Source: Streptomyces sp. NBC_01275
GTDB lineage: Bacteria; Actinomycetota; Actinomycetes; Streptomycetales; Streptomycetaceae
Length of the DNA stretch: 64,000 nucleotides
Reading direction: 5' to 3'
NCBI RefSeq assembly: GCF_026340655.1
Contig: NZ_JAPEOZ010000001.1
Location: 10,349,474-10,413,473 of the forward strand
Within the stretch, counting starts at the first letter, position 1. The number at the start of each line of letters is the position of its first letter. The position numbers and the translations under genes are program-made. The notes beneath the pieces were generated by a model. That model did not search any database. It was not told the origin of the DNA and saw nothing but the letters and a program-made list of their open reading frames with translations. Positions 33,997 to 43,039 of this stretch are shown here, piece by piece.

Positions 33997-35577
33997 ATGA
34001 CCGGCGCCATCATTTCGGACCGGACAGGCGGACCGGTGCGCACCTTGCGCCCCGGTGCCGTCCTGGCCGTGACCTGCCTGGCACTGGCGACCGTCGTATC
34101 GGCGATGGCTTCGCTGAGCGTGGCGTTGCCCGACGTCGCCCGCGAGACGCACGCCAACCAGACCCAGCTGTCGTGGATCATCGATTCCTACAGCCTGATC
34201 TTCGCTTCGTTCCTGCTGTTCGCCGCGACCCTCGGCGACCGCTTCGGCCGTCGCAGGGCACTGCTCGGCGGCGTCGCAGTGTTCGGCGCAGTGTCGCTCG
34301 CCGCGACCTTCACGACCGAGCCGGGCGTCCTGATCGCCCTTCGTGCGGTGCTGGGCGTGGCAGCCGCGTTCGTCATGCCCGCCACGCTGTCCACGATCAC
34401 CAGCACGTTTCCCCGAGCCCAGCAGGCGCGTGCCATCAGCATCTGGGCGGGGGTCGCGGGCGCCAGCGCCGCGCTGGGACTGCTCGCCTCCGGAATACTG
34501 CTCGAGGCGTGGTCGTGGCGATCGGTGTTCTGGCTGAACGCCGTCATGGCGGCGGTGGCGTTCATCGGCACCTACCTCTTCGTGCCGGAGTCCGCGCAGC
34601 CGGGCAGGCAGCGCATCGATGTGACCGGAGCGGCTCTCACCGTGGCGGGACTGGGCGTGCTGGTCTACTCGGTCATCGAGGCGCCCGAGCACGGCTGGGG
34701 CAGCACGCGCACCCTGGCAGGCATAGCCGTCGGGCTCGCCGTCCTGGTCGCCTTCGTCGCCTGGGAGCTCAGGCACCCGCACCCCCTGCTCGATCCGCGG
34801 CTGTTCCGCAACAAGCTGTTCGCGGCCGGGTCGGTCTCGACCACACTGCAGTTCTTCGCGTTCTTCGGGTTCATCTTCGTCACCATGCAGTACCTCCAGC
34901 TGGTGCGCGGCGACAGCGCACTGATGGCCGCGGTGAGCGTGCTGCCGATGTCCGCGGCGATGATCCCCAGCGCCCGCCTCAGCCCGCTCCTGGTCGCCCG
35001 GCGAGGCATGCGAGGCCCCTGGACCGTCGGCCTCGTCCTGGTCACCACCGGCCTGGTCGTGCTGGCCCAGCTCGACGCCGGCAGTTCGTACTGGCTGGTC
35101 GTCGGCGGGCTCCTGCCGCTCGGTGCGGGCATGGGCCTGGCCACGACGCCGGCCACCGCGGCCATCACCGACGCCCTGCCGCCGCGTCTGCAGAACGTGG
35201 GATCCGCCGTGAACGACCTCTCACGCGAACTCGGCGGCGCCCTGGGCATCGCCGTCCTCGGCAGCCTCATGAGCGCTCAGTACCGTGACTCCCTCGACAC
35301 CGGCGGCCTCCCCGCCCCGGTCGCGGAAGCAGCCCGCTCCTCCCTCGCCGCCGCCAACCACATCGGCCACGCCACGGGCAACCCGGCACTGATCGACGAG
35401 GCCCGCGACGCCTTCGCCTCCGGCATGCAGCTCTCTCTCATCGGCGGCGCCGCGACCACCCTCCTGGCCGCCGTCGTCGTCACCCTCCTGCTGCGCCGTC
35501 CCGGCAAGCCCGGCACGGACCAGGCAGAGACGCCGAACAGCGGCACACACCGCGACACGGCGAAGTCGACTGCGTAG
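33997..35577 (+). CDS. DHA2-type MFS drug exporter
   Basis: 526 residues, about 14 membrane helices, starting at ATG 33997 with AAGGAGG. Motif A reads AATLGDRFGRRRALLGG (residue about 75) and motif C-like GVAGASAALGLLASGILLEA. It ends in a short hydrophilic tail (TAKSTA). A proton-coupled exporter of small drugs or natural products. By eye it is very similar along its whole length to 39550-41097 (shared ATLSTITSTFPR, QGDSAL-like YLQLVRGDSAL and SRLQNVGSAVNDLSRELGGA-type blocks), so one arose by duplication. Confidence 0.93.
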   Translation: MTGAIISDRTGGPVRTLRPGAVLAVTCLALATVVSAMASLSVALPDVARETHANQTQLSWIIDSYSLIFASFLLFAATLGDRFGRRRALLGGVAVFGAVSLAATFTTEPGVLIALRAVLGVAAAFVMPATLSTITSTFPRAQQARAISIWAGVAGASAALGLLASGILLEAWSWRSVFWLNAVMAAVAFIGTYLFVPESAQPGRQRIDVTGAALTVAGLGVLVYSVIEAPEHGWGSTRTLAGIAVGLAVLVAFVAWELRHPHPLLDPRLFRNKLFAAGSVSTTLQFFAFFGFIFVTMQYLQLVRGDSALMAAVSVLPMSAAMIPSARLSPLLVARRGMRGPWTVGLVLVTTGLVVLAQLDAGSSYWLVVGGLLPLGAGMGLATTPATAAITDALPPRLQNVGSAVNDLSRELGGALGIAVLGSLMSAQYRDSLDTGGLPAPVAEAARSSLAAANHIGHATGNPALIDEARDAFASGMQLSLIGGAATTLLAAVVVTLLLRRPGKPGTDQAETPNSGTHRDTAKSTA

Positions 35578-35664
35578 CCACGGCCAACTGCCCGACGGCC
35601 ACCACGACCTACGGCGCGAGGGCCGCACCCCGCCGCCCCGCGCCGTACCAGGAAGGAACCGGCC

Positions 35665-36231
35665 ATGACGCTGCCGCCCCCTCAGCCGCCGCACCAGCCC
35701 CGCCCTCCGCACCTGCCCGAACCCCTGGTGGCCCTCACCCGGGCCTTCTCCCTGCTGGGCAGACGCGGGACCGGGCTGATCATCACTGCCCTCGCCAGGG
35801 GTCCGGCCGACGTCGCCCAGGTGCGCGAGCGCCTCCCCGGCCTCAGCGAAGGCGTGCTCACCCGGCGCCTGCGCGAACTCACCACCCTCGGCCTCGTGAC
35901 CCGAACCGCCGCGCCGGACACGCCATCACGTTCCCGCTACGCGCTCTCCGCCCACGGCAAGGCCCTCCTCATCCCCCTGGCGTCCCTGGCCGTCTGGGCG
36001 GAGGACCACCTCTCCGCCAACGCCCCTGAGGCCAAGACCGGTCGCAGAAGGCAACCGGGGCGCCCGGCTCAGGTTCCTGGCCTCCACCAGCGCCATACGC
36101 ACGCAGCTGGCCGAGGGCACGTCCGTGAAGGACGTGAAGGCGAGCAGACGGCGAGGCCGGCGCCGCGAGGGCTTCGTGACAGCAGGCGCGCCCGAGCCTC
36201 GCTGCGCGCGTCACGCCTGGGGAACCGGTAA
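35665..36231 (+). CDS. HxlR-family winged-helix regulator
   Basis: 188 codons from ATG 35665. Residues about 25-100 are a MarR/HxlR winged helix: LLGRRGTGLIITALARGPAD, RLPGLSEGVLTRRLRELTTL, GLVTRTAAPDTPSRSRYALS. The domain normally ends shortly after WAEDHL. The following 70 arginine-rich residues are not typical and may come from a frameshift near 36010. Lies 87 bp behind the MFS exporter. HxlR proteins sense quinones, aldehydes or oxidants through cysteines; none is obvious in this wing. Confidence 0.7.
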   Translation: MTLPPPQPPHQPRPPHLPEPLVALTRAFSLLGRRGTGLIITALARGPADVAQVRERLPGLSEGVLTRRLRELTTLGLVTRTAAPDTPSRSRYALSAHGKALLIPLASLAVWAEDHLSANAPEAKTGRRRQPGRPAQVPGLHQRHTHAAGRGHVREGREGEQTARPAPRGLRDSRRARASLRASRLGNR

Positions 36232-36288
36232 AGCGCCTCGACGACCTTCGCCCCTTACACCCGATCCCGCCTCACTTGAAGGAGTCAG

Positions 36289-36960
36289 ATGCCCACGCTC
36301 GATCGTCACGACGACGTTTTCGTCCTCGACCTCGGAGACGGCGAGAATCGCTTCCACCCCGACTGGCTCGCCTCCGTCGCCACCGCACTGGACAAGGTCG
36401 AGAAAGAGAGCGGCCCGCGCGCTCTGGTGACCGCCGCACAGGGAAAGTTCTACTCCAACGGCCTGGACCTGGACTGGCTGCTGGCCCACCTGGACGAGCA
36501 CCCCGACTACGTCGTCCGCGTCCAGGAGCTCTTCGCGCGCATGCTGTCCCTGCCGATGATCACCGTTGCGGCTCTGCAGGGACATGCCTTCGCGGCCGGA
36601 GCGATGTTCTCCCTCGCTCACGACTTCCGCATCATGCGCGCAGACCGCGGGTACTGGTGCCTGCCCGAGGCGGACATCGACATCCCCTTCACCCCCGGCA
36701 TGTCCGCACTCATCCAGGCCCGGCTGGGCCCGCACACCGCGCACCGGGCCATGCTCACCGCGCACCGCTACGGCGGACCCGACGCGGTGGCCGCCGGCAT
36801 CGTCGACCGAGCAGTCGCCGAGGACGACGTACGCACGGCAGCCATCGCACTGGCCCAGGCGCAGGCGAGCAGAGCGGGGGCCACCCTCGGCACCATCAAG
36901 GCCCGCATGTACGCCCCGGCCCTGGCCACGCTGCGCGACACCACCCTTCCCCTCAGCTGA
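36289..36960 (+). CDS. enoyl-CoA hydratase/isomerase family protein
   Basis: 223 residues, short crotonase. Starts MPTLDRHDDVFVLDLGDGEN; oxyanion-hole motifs are QGKFYSNGLDLDWLLAHLDE and VAALQGHAFAAGAMFSLAHD; then YWCLPEADIDIPFTPGMSAL. The active-site region PEADIDI resembles plant and mycobacterial delta(3)-delta(2)-enoyl-CoA isomerases, so isomerase is more likely than hydratase. Cytosolic, acting on acyl-CoA. GAAGGAG upstream. Lone gene. Confidence 0.85.
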   Translation: MPTLDRHDDVFVLDLGDGENRFHPDWLASVATALDKVEKESGPRALVTAAQGKFYSNGLDLDWLLAHLDEHPDYVVRVQELFARMLSLPMITVAALQGHAFAAGAMFSLAHDFRIMRADRGYWCLPEADIDIPFTPGMSALIQARLGPHTAHRAMLTAHRYGGPDAVAAGIVDRAVAEDDVRTAAIALAQAQASRAGATLGTIKARMYAPALATLRDTTLPLS

Positions 36961-37046
36961 AGCGCCGTACACGCCACCGCGCCGGCCAATGCAGGCCGTC
37001 GCGAAGGAGCAGGCGCGGCACGTCCGCGGCGCGTCGTTGCAGACCC

Positions 37047-37086
37047 CGAGGTCCACCTCACTCCTCTCGAGGTCCACCTCACTCCT
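37047..37086. repeat. 19-bp tandem direct repeat
   Basis: CGAGGTCCACCTCACTCCT occurs at 37047-37065 and 37068-37086. It lies between converging or unrelated genes, about 100 bp after the crotonase stop. A protein-binding site is possible. Confidence 0.75.
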
Positions 37087-37206
37087 ATAGGGGCCACGGG
37101 CACCGGAGCGTGTGAATGTGTCCTTTGGCGCCTGGCATGTGCGAGCTGCGGTGGCGGACCTTGGAGGTGTAAAGGGCCCACTCTCGACAGCCTCCCCACC
37201 GGAACC

Positions 37207-37442
37207 ATGGTGCTCGGAACCGGCAGGCACTCGGAAGCACTGGCCAAGGACATCCAGGGGGGTCTACCTTCAGCGGCGACGAATTCAGGGGAGTGGTCGG
37301 CAGGTCCAAGGGGAAGCCGATCACCCTGTGGAAGACCGAGGTATCGAACGTCTTGCGCGACAACGGCAAGGTCGAATTCAGCTTGAAGGATTTCGGCGGG
37401 GATACCCCGGCTGAGCAATATGCGCTCGCCTATAAAGCCTGA
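37207..37442 (+). pseudogene. orphan C-terminal domain, possible polymorphic-toxin fragment
   Basis: An ATG at 37207 reads MVLGTGRHSEALAKDIQGG. One base out of frame the sequence continues TFSGDEFRGVVGRSKGKPIT, then LWKTEVSNVLRDNGKVEFSL, then FGGDTPAEQYALAYKA and TGA 37440-37442. The SKGKPITLWKTEV...NGKV.FSL core reminds me of a C-terminal polymorphic toxin domain (type 27), which would make this a cut-off toxin tip. That is recall, not proof. No large secretion-type head gene lies upstream. Confidence 0.35.
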
Positions 37443-37555
37443 CGACGGGCGACTGGGCGGGCACTCAGTGAGAAATGGGTAAGGTCGGTCTCCAGATATA
37501 GCTGGGGAACTTCGGATGACGAAGAATCACGTTCTACAGCAAAGAAGGCAAAGCA

Positions 37556-37885
37556 GTGCCGTGGAATGAGATGGAGTGGTTGCGCGCTGCCGCCTGCGTG
37601 GGCGAGGACCCCGAGCTGTTCTTCCCCGTGGGCACCACCGGGCCGGCGCTGCGGGAGGCCGCCGCCGCCAAACGCGTCTGCGCCCGCTGCCCGGTGAGGG
37701 CCGAGTGTCTGTCCTACGCCCTCGGCACCGCACAGACGTCGGGTGTGTGGGGCGGGACCGGCGAGGAGGAACGCGCGGAGCTGCTCCGAACCGCCAGGTA
37801 TGAAGCGACGAGGAGGAGTCTCGCCCGAACCGAGCTGGGACGCACTGAGCCCTTTCCGACGGCGTCGGCTGGGCAGTTGATCTGA
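37556..37885 (+). CDS. WhiB-family iron-sulfur regulator
   Basis: 109 residues from GTG 37556 (GAAGG upstream); ATG 37571 is an alternative. Four cluster-binding cysteines: C14 in RAAACVGEDPELFF, then VCARCPVRAEC (CxxCxxxxxC). The GVWGGTGEEER turn that contacts the sigma factor follows. Wbl proteins carry a 4Fe-4S cluster and bind sigma-70 region 4. The C-terminal 25 residues are poorly conserved in type. Stands alone, so its target is not evident. Confidence 0.92.
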   Translation: MPWNEMEWLRAAACVGEDPELFFPVGTTGPALREAAAAKRVCARCPVRAECLSYALGTAQTSGVWGGTGEEERAELLRTARYEATRRSLARTELGRTEPFPTASAGQLI

Positions 37886-37951
37886 CAGACGGATGAAGCC
37901 CCTGGTAGTTGGGTTTTCCGCCAAGAGAACCGTCTCTACTGGAGGCTTCGC

Positions 37952-38190
37952 ATGCTTGTCTACCCGTCCGGCGTCGACGTGGCCAGCTCTGCCCTCCGCT
38001 AGCTCGCCGCCGCCTGACCGAACGCCGGAGCGCTTTCGGCGCGCGATGGCGGCGCCTGAGCGCGGGCCGGCAGACCCTGCTCACTCTCGCCCACCCTCGC
38101 AACAGCCAGACCTATCCCGGCTCGCGGCCGGTTTCGGGATCGGCACCACCACCGTCTACTGGTACGTCACCGAGGCCGTCGACAGCGCCG
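37952..38190 (+). pseudogene. IS5-like transposase N-terminal relic
   Basis: MLVYPSGVDVASSALR, then RRRLTERRSAFGARWRRLSA, GRQTLLTLAHPRNSQTY and RLAAGFGIGTTTVYWYVTEA, spread over three frames. This is the helix-turn-helix start of Streptomyces IS5/DDE_4-type transposases. The catalytic region is gone. TGGAGG precedes the ATG. Confidence 0.7.
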
Positions 38191-38612
38191 CACCTGTTGC
38201 GCTGTGTACGTTCAGCTGCATCAACACGAGAACATCGGCACCGCAAACAGCTCGGACGCCCGGAGAAGCCTCGTAGCCCTTGATCGGCGACTTCCTCGCC
38301 GGTGTGTTTGTTGCCCCGATGGTTGGGGATCCGATCGGCGGTGCCGCGCTGCAGCTGGTGGAAGTGGACCGCGTGGTCTTTCGTGGCGGCCAGTCCTTGA
38401 CCCGTGAGTCCGCGCAGCCGTGGCGAGACACGGGTGCGTCGCAGCGGGCCACAGCGCTGGATGCATCCGCTACGCCTGCGCTGCGAGGTGGATGGGGGTG
38501 GGCTCCCGTCCTGTGTTCCCCTGAGCCGGGACGGTAGTTCGCAGGGCCTGTCCGGCCGGGGTACGTGGCGGATGCCTGCGACTCGTGCTGCTGGCGGCTT
38601 CGGTCGGCCTCT
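38191..38612. other. no gene recognised
   Basis: About 420 bp between the transposase relic and the STAS gene. No frame shows consistent coding bias or a motif. Confidence 0.45.
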
Positions 38613-38966
38613 TCAGGGGGAGGGGAGGGCAGCCTGGAGCGTGGCATACATCGGCAAGAGGTCGCCCAGGCCGACGATGTACAGGAGCCGCTGCACGGGC
38701 TGGGGAACGCGGGCCAGGCGAAGCCAGCCGTCGGTCTCCTGCGCGGCACGGTGAGCGTAGACGAGGAAGGAGATGCCGCTGCAGTCCATGAACGTGACGT
38801 GTTCGAAGTCGATGACCGTGCACGACGCGCATCGGTCGCCTGCGCCGCTGTCGAACGCCCAGCCCACGAAGGACACGCTGCTGCAGTCGATCTCCCCGCT
38901 CAAGGTCAGGACGTGCACACCGGCAGGAGTGGTGTGCTGGAAGACGGCCAGGGGGGATACATCCAT
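38613..38966 (-). CDS. STAS-domain anti-sigma factor antagonist
   Basis: 117 residues from ATG 38966 (GAGGTGG upstream). Single STAS domain: GVHVLTLSGEIDCSSVSF, CTVIDFEHVTFMDCSGISFL, VYAHRAAQETDGWLRLARVP. The serine of MDCSGI is the usual phosphorylation site for switch kinases of the RsbW class. The HATPase at 53861-54337 is a possible partner by type, not by position. Confidence 0.88.
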   Translation of the reverse strand: MDVSPLAVFQHTTPAGVHVLTLSGEIDCSSVSFVGWAFDSGAGDRCASCTVIDFEHVTFMDCSGISFLVYAHRAAQETDGWLRLARVPQPVQRLLYIVGLGDLLPMYATLQAALPSP

Positions 38967-39194
38967 GGGACCACCTCGTTCTTCCTCCGGAGATCCACGC
39001 AACGGAGTCGGCGTCCTCCCCCACGCAAGCGCATGGACGGTTGCAACGTCAACAAAATCCGGGTTCGTATACCGCACCGCTCCATGGAAGGGCGCGAGGC
39101 CAGTGACCGGGACCGCGAGGCGCTCTCGCCGGACCGGGACACGCTGACCGGGGAGAGCATGGCCTCCAAACGCTGGTGCGCCGGTCAACTGGCT

Positions 39195-39406
39195 TCAGCG
39201 GTAGGTCGGCGACTTCGGTGCCGGCGAAGTCGCGAATCCTGGAATCGTTGCAGTGGTAGTGCGGCGGGCGGGGCCCGACTCGCTGGGCTCCTGAACAGGA
39301 GCGGGTGCCTGTCCGCGCAGTCGCGCCAGTTCTGCGAGGTCGTGCAGGTCGTCGACCCCGAGGGCGAGGACGTACGCATCGCGTCAGCGCGTCCCGCAGC
39401 TGCCGC
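39195..39406 (-). pseudogene. C-terminal remnant of an unidentified protein
   Basis: LRQLRDALT, then one frame off VLALGVDDLHDLAELARLRG, ending SPAPKSPTYR with TGA at 39195-39197. Coding-like but short, without a start, and frameshifted. Confidence 0.25.
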
Positions 39407-39549
39407 AGGTGCGATCAGCCGTGACGGGACCACGACGTGCAGAAGCCGCGATGCGCCATCCCGGCCTCACGGCCTTGGCCGAGCACGACGCTGCCCGTGC
39501 CGGCACGAGGCGGGGCACAGGCAGCGCGGGGAAGGAGGGCGGGAGCCGG

Positions 39550-41097
39550 TCATCCCTCCGCGGCGATGCCGTCGAGAGCGTCGGCGCTGTCACTGGTGTC
39601 GGGGGAGCGCCGCAGAAGGAAAGCGACCGATGCCGCACCCAGGACGGCTGCTCCCGCTCCGGTGACGAGAGCGAGGTGCAGACCGGAGGCGAAGGCGTCG
39701 CGGGCCTGATTGACCAGGGCGGTGTCGCCTGTCCTGGCGCCGACGATGTTGGCTGCGGCGAGGGATGAGCGAGCTGCCTCAGCCACGTGGGCCGGGAGCC
39801 CCTCGGTGTCGAGGGTATTGCGGTAGCCGGCGTTCAGCGCACTGCCGAGTACGGCGATTCCCAGGGCGCCGCCCAGTTCACGGGACAGGTCGTTCACCGC
39901 AGAGCCCACGTTCTGCAGGCGGGAGGGCAACGCGTCGGTGATGGCCGCGGTGGCGGGCGTCATGGCCAGGCCCATGCCGGCGCCCAGGGGAATGAGCCCC
40001 GTGACGATGAGCCAGTAGGAGCTCGTCTTGTCGAGCTCGGCGAGCACGCTCAGACCGACGGCGACGGCGATCAGCCCTGCGATCCAGGGACGGCGAGCGC
40101 CGACACGTGCTGCCAGCTTCGGGGACAGCCGGGCGCTCGGGATCATGGCGGCGGGCATGGGCAGCACACTCAGGGCGGCGATCAGCGCACTGTCGCCTCG
40201 CACGAGCTGCAGGTACTGCATGACGACGAAGATGAACCCGAAGAACGCGAAGAACTGCAAGGTGATCGACAAAGTCCCGGCGGCGAACGGCTTGTTGCGG
40301 AAGAGCCGGGGATCCAGCAGGGGGTAGGGGTGGCGCAGCTCCCAGACGACGAAACCGGCGAGCACGATGAATCCCACTGTGATGCCGATCAGGGTGCGGG
40401 TGCTTCCCCAGCCCTGCTCGGGCGCCTGGATGACCGAGTAGACCAGGATTCCCAGGCCGACGACCGTAAGCGTGGCGCCGACGGTGTCGACGCGCTGCTT
40501 CTTTGCTTCGGCCGACTCCGGCACGAAGACGTAAGTGCCGATGAACGCCACGACCGCCAGAACGACGTTCACCCAGAAGACAGATCGCCAGGACCATGCT
40601 TCGAGCACGGCGCCGGAAGTCAGCAGGCCCAGGATGGCGCTCGCTCCCGCGACGGCCGCCCAGATGCTGACAGCACGCGTCCTTTGTTCGCGGGGAAAGG
40701 TGCTGGTAATGGTCGAGAGCGTGGCGGGCATGACAAAGGCGGCCGCCACCCCCAGCAGAGCTCGCAGGGCTATGAGAACCCCGGGTTCCGAGGAGAACGC
40801 GGCCGCGACCGATCCGGCCGCGAACAGAGCGAGGCCGCCCAGCAGGGCCCGGCGCCGGCCGAACCGGTCGCCCAGAGTCGCCGCCAGCAGCAGAAGGGCG
40901 GCAAAGACCAGGCTGTAGGCGTCGATGACCCACGACAGCTGCGTCTGACTTGCGTGGGTCTCCCGGGCGATGCCCGGCAGGGCCACGTTCAGCGATGCCA
41001 TGGCCGAGACGACGGTTGCCAGAGCCAGGCATGTGACGGCCAGTACTGCGCCGTGACGCACCACTTTGTGGCCTTGTTCTGTGAGGCCTCGGTTCAT
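39550..41097 (-). CDS. DHA2-type MFS drug exporter (paralogue of 33997-35577)
   Basis: 515 residues from ATG 41097, about 14 helices. Motif A AATLGDRFGRRRALLGG is identical to that of the other copy, as are long stretches such as ATLSTITSTFPR and YLQLVRGDSAL. It is divergent from a TetR regulator, and the 295-bp gap carries the paired 30-bp operator boxes. This is the standard layout of a substrate-induced exporter with its own repressor. Confidence 0.93.
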   Translation of the reverse strand: MNRGLTEQGHKVVRHGAVLAVTCLALATVVSAMASLNVALPGIARETHASQTQLSWVIDAYSLVFAALLLLAATLGDRFGRRRALLGGLALFAAGSVAAAFSSEPGVLIALRALLGVAAAFVMPATLSTITSTFPREQRTRAVSIWAAVAGASAILGLLTSGAVLEAWSWRSVFWVNVVLAVVAFIGTYVFVPESAEAKKQRVDTVGATLTVVGLGILVYSVIQAPEQGWGSTRTLIGITVGFIVLAGFVVWELRHPYPLLDPRLFRNKPFAAGTLSITLQFFAFFGFIFVVMQYLQLVRGDSALIAALSVLPMPAAMIPSARLSPKLAARVGARRPWIAGLIAVAVGLSVLAELDKTSSYWLIVTGLIPLGAGMGLAMTPATAAITDALPSRLQNVGSAVNDLSRELGGALGIAVLGSALNAGYRNTLDTEGLPAHVAEAARSSLAAANIVGARTGDTALVNQARDAFASGLHLALVTGAGAAVLGAASVAFLLRRSPDTSDSADALDGIAAEG

Positions 41098-41306
41098 GAG
41101 AGGCGTCCTTTCCCGCTGGACAGAGGTGCGCTGGTGCGATGGACGGATCCGATGGCGGATGCGGCCGCCATGGAGGCGCGGCGTGAGCAGCCAGCGCAGA
41201 GTCGTAGCGCGTGAGCGAGGTGTGATGGGAGGCCGGTGTCGACCGCTACCGTCCGCGCTGCCCGCCCCGGCGCCGGAACGGACTGCACTACGGAAAGACA
41301 CCGGAT

Positions 41307-41391
41307 GTCAACGCATGTTGGCCAACCTGTGTTGACATTAACGCACTCATGGGGATGGAAAGTCAACGAGCGATGGCCTACATTTGTTGGC
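41307..41391. promoter_or_regulatory. paired 30-bp operator boxes, MFS/TetR divergent promoter
   Basis: Boxes at 41307-41336 and 41362-41391, starts 55 bp apart. The first contains two CAAC-N4-GTTG palindromes (CAACGCATGTTG and CAACCTGTGTTG), and its two ends give TTGACA on both strands, usable as -35 in both directions. The second box ends on the base before the TetR ATG, so repressor binding would block that start directly. Confidence 0.85.
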
Positions 41392-41973
41392 ATGACACCA
41401 GAGAACACAGAAGCCCCCCCGGGCCCCCGACGCTCCGACCGCACCCGGACAGCGATCCTCGACGCCGCCCGCCAGCGCTTCGCCGCTCAGGGCTTCGAAC
41501 GCACGACCATCCGGGCCGTCGCGGCCGACGCGGGCATCGACCCCTCCATGGTCATGCGCTACTACGGCAGCAAAGCCCAGCTCTTCGACGCCGCCCTCGA
41601 CATCGACCTGCGCCTTCCCGACCTGTCCGCCACCCCGGCAGAGGAACGGGCCGAAGCCCTCGTGCGGCACTTCCTGCACCGCTGGGAGCACGAGGGCGCC
41701 GACGACGCGCTCCTGCTGCTTCTGCGCTCCGCCGTCACCAACGACCAGGCGGCACGCCGCATGCGGGAGATCTTCGCAGCCCAGGTCTCCCCGGCCCTCG
41801 GCCCCGCCACCAAAGACAACGTCGGGCTGGTCTCCGCCCAGCTGCTGGGCCTCGCCCTCACCCGCTATCTGCTGCGCATCCCAGCCGTGGTGCGCATGAC
41901 GCCTGAAGAGATCGTCGCCGCCTACACGCCCGCCATCCGGAGCATGCTCGAACCGCAGGCGTCCGCCCATTGA
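41392..41973 (+). CDS. TetR-family repressor, likely regulator of the 30-bp-box regulon
   Basis: 193 residues starting MTPENTEAPPGPRRSDRTRT. The helix-turn-helix is LDAARQRFAAQGFERTTIRA, VAADAGIDPSMVMRYYGSKA, QLFDAALDID. The C-terminal ligand domain is typical of TetR_C_17-like exporter repressors (MREIFAAQVSPALG, LALTRYLLRIPAVVRM). No ribosome site: TACATT at 41379-41384 lies 7 bp before the ATG, suggesting a leaderless transcript. An operator box overlaps this promoter, implying autorepression and control of the divergent MFS gene. Confidence 0.9.
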   Translation: MTPENTEAPPGPRRSDRTRTAILDAARQRFAAQGFERTTIRAVAADAGIDPSMVMRYYGSKAQLFDAALDIDLRLPDLSATPAEERAEALVRHFLHRWEHEGADDALLLLLRSAVTNDQAARRMREIFAAQVSPALGPATKDNVGLVSAQLLGLALTRYLLRIPAVVRMTPEEIVAAYTPAIRSMLEPQASAH

Positions 41974-43039
41974 ACAGGCAGATCAGACGACGGAACCGGT
42001 CGGAGCCCCAGGCGGTGCCGTCGGCCACCTCGTGTCCGCCGCCGCGGGGCTGAAGCCGCGAGCGGTCAGGTCGCCTGCCTGCGCGGCGGCCTTCATGGTG
42101 GGACGGCGCTTCCTGCGCAGTCCAGTCCGGTCAGGCCGGCCCAGTGCACGACCGGCCGCCCGTCCGTCGCTGACACGCTTGCCCATCTCCCGCACCTCGG
42201 CTGGTGATGGGCGCCACCTGCCGTCCGCGGCGTGGTGCACCTTGCGTATCCGGATGGCGGGTCCGCCATCGGCTGCACGGTGAGGCCGCACTTCCCGTGC
42301 CAACAGCACGAAATCGAGCAAGAGACGGCGAGGACGGTGCACGGCCGCTCCACGCCGGAGCGGTGCGGCCGCCGAACAGGAAGCGTTCCTCCTGCAGCCT
42401 CGCGGACCTTTCCTGCGCGCACAGCCGCGTGATGCGTCTACAAGAGCGCGGGGCTGCTCGGCGGCCCGCTCCGGCTCCGGAGCGTCTTCGAGACGGTCCC
42501 AGATCAGCGGCGAGCTCCCTGATACGTCGCTGCCGGACGCGGGCACAGCGTGGCCGCGGCCGCCTCGGACCCGGCGCAATCACGCTGTTCAGGACCACGA
42601 GATCTACGTTTCCAGATCGACCCGGCGCCTCGGACGTCTGAGATCAGAGCCAGCGCCTCCTATGAGACGTATGGCCTGCCCCCGGCCGCCCGGATGGGCA
42701 GAGATTACTCATCTCCGCTTCCCCGGCTCACGGTTGACTGACCCTGCTTGCCCGAGCAACCGGAGCGGTGCCAAAGGCGGGCAAGTTCGCGGTGGGGGAG
42801 GGCGGCCGACCTGGAACGCCCCTCAGCGCAGGGCCCGGACTCCGGCCGCTCCCGGTGATGCCGGCGGGTCGCTGAGACGGCAGGGCGGCCGGTCCCCGTT
42901 GCACGGCGCCGCGCGATGGCTGATCCCGCCCGCAGGACTGCGCGACATCCGGCTGCGCCGCACGACCACCCCCGCCCTGCAGGCAGTAACCGACTCCGCC
43001 GCGACGGAACGGCATCACGGAAAGAAGAAGATCAGCACG
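41974..43039. other. no gene recognised
   Basis: About 1.07 kb. Open frames exist on both strands, but codon bias is mixed and no motif or ribosome site stands out. It may hold a decayed gene on the minus strand around 42100-42250, but I cannot identify one. Confidence 0.4.

Noticed and set aside
39787..41214. 475-codon plus-strand frame opposite the MFS exporter
   Set aside because: It is composed of G/D/H/Q-rich shadow sequence; the minus strand encodes the exporter.
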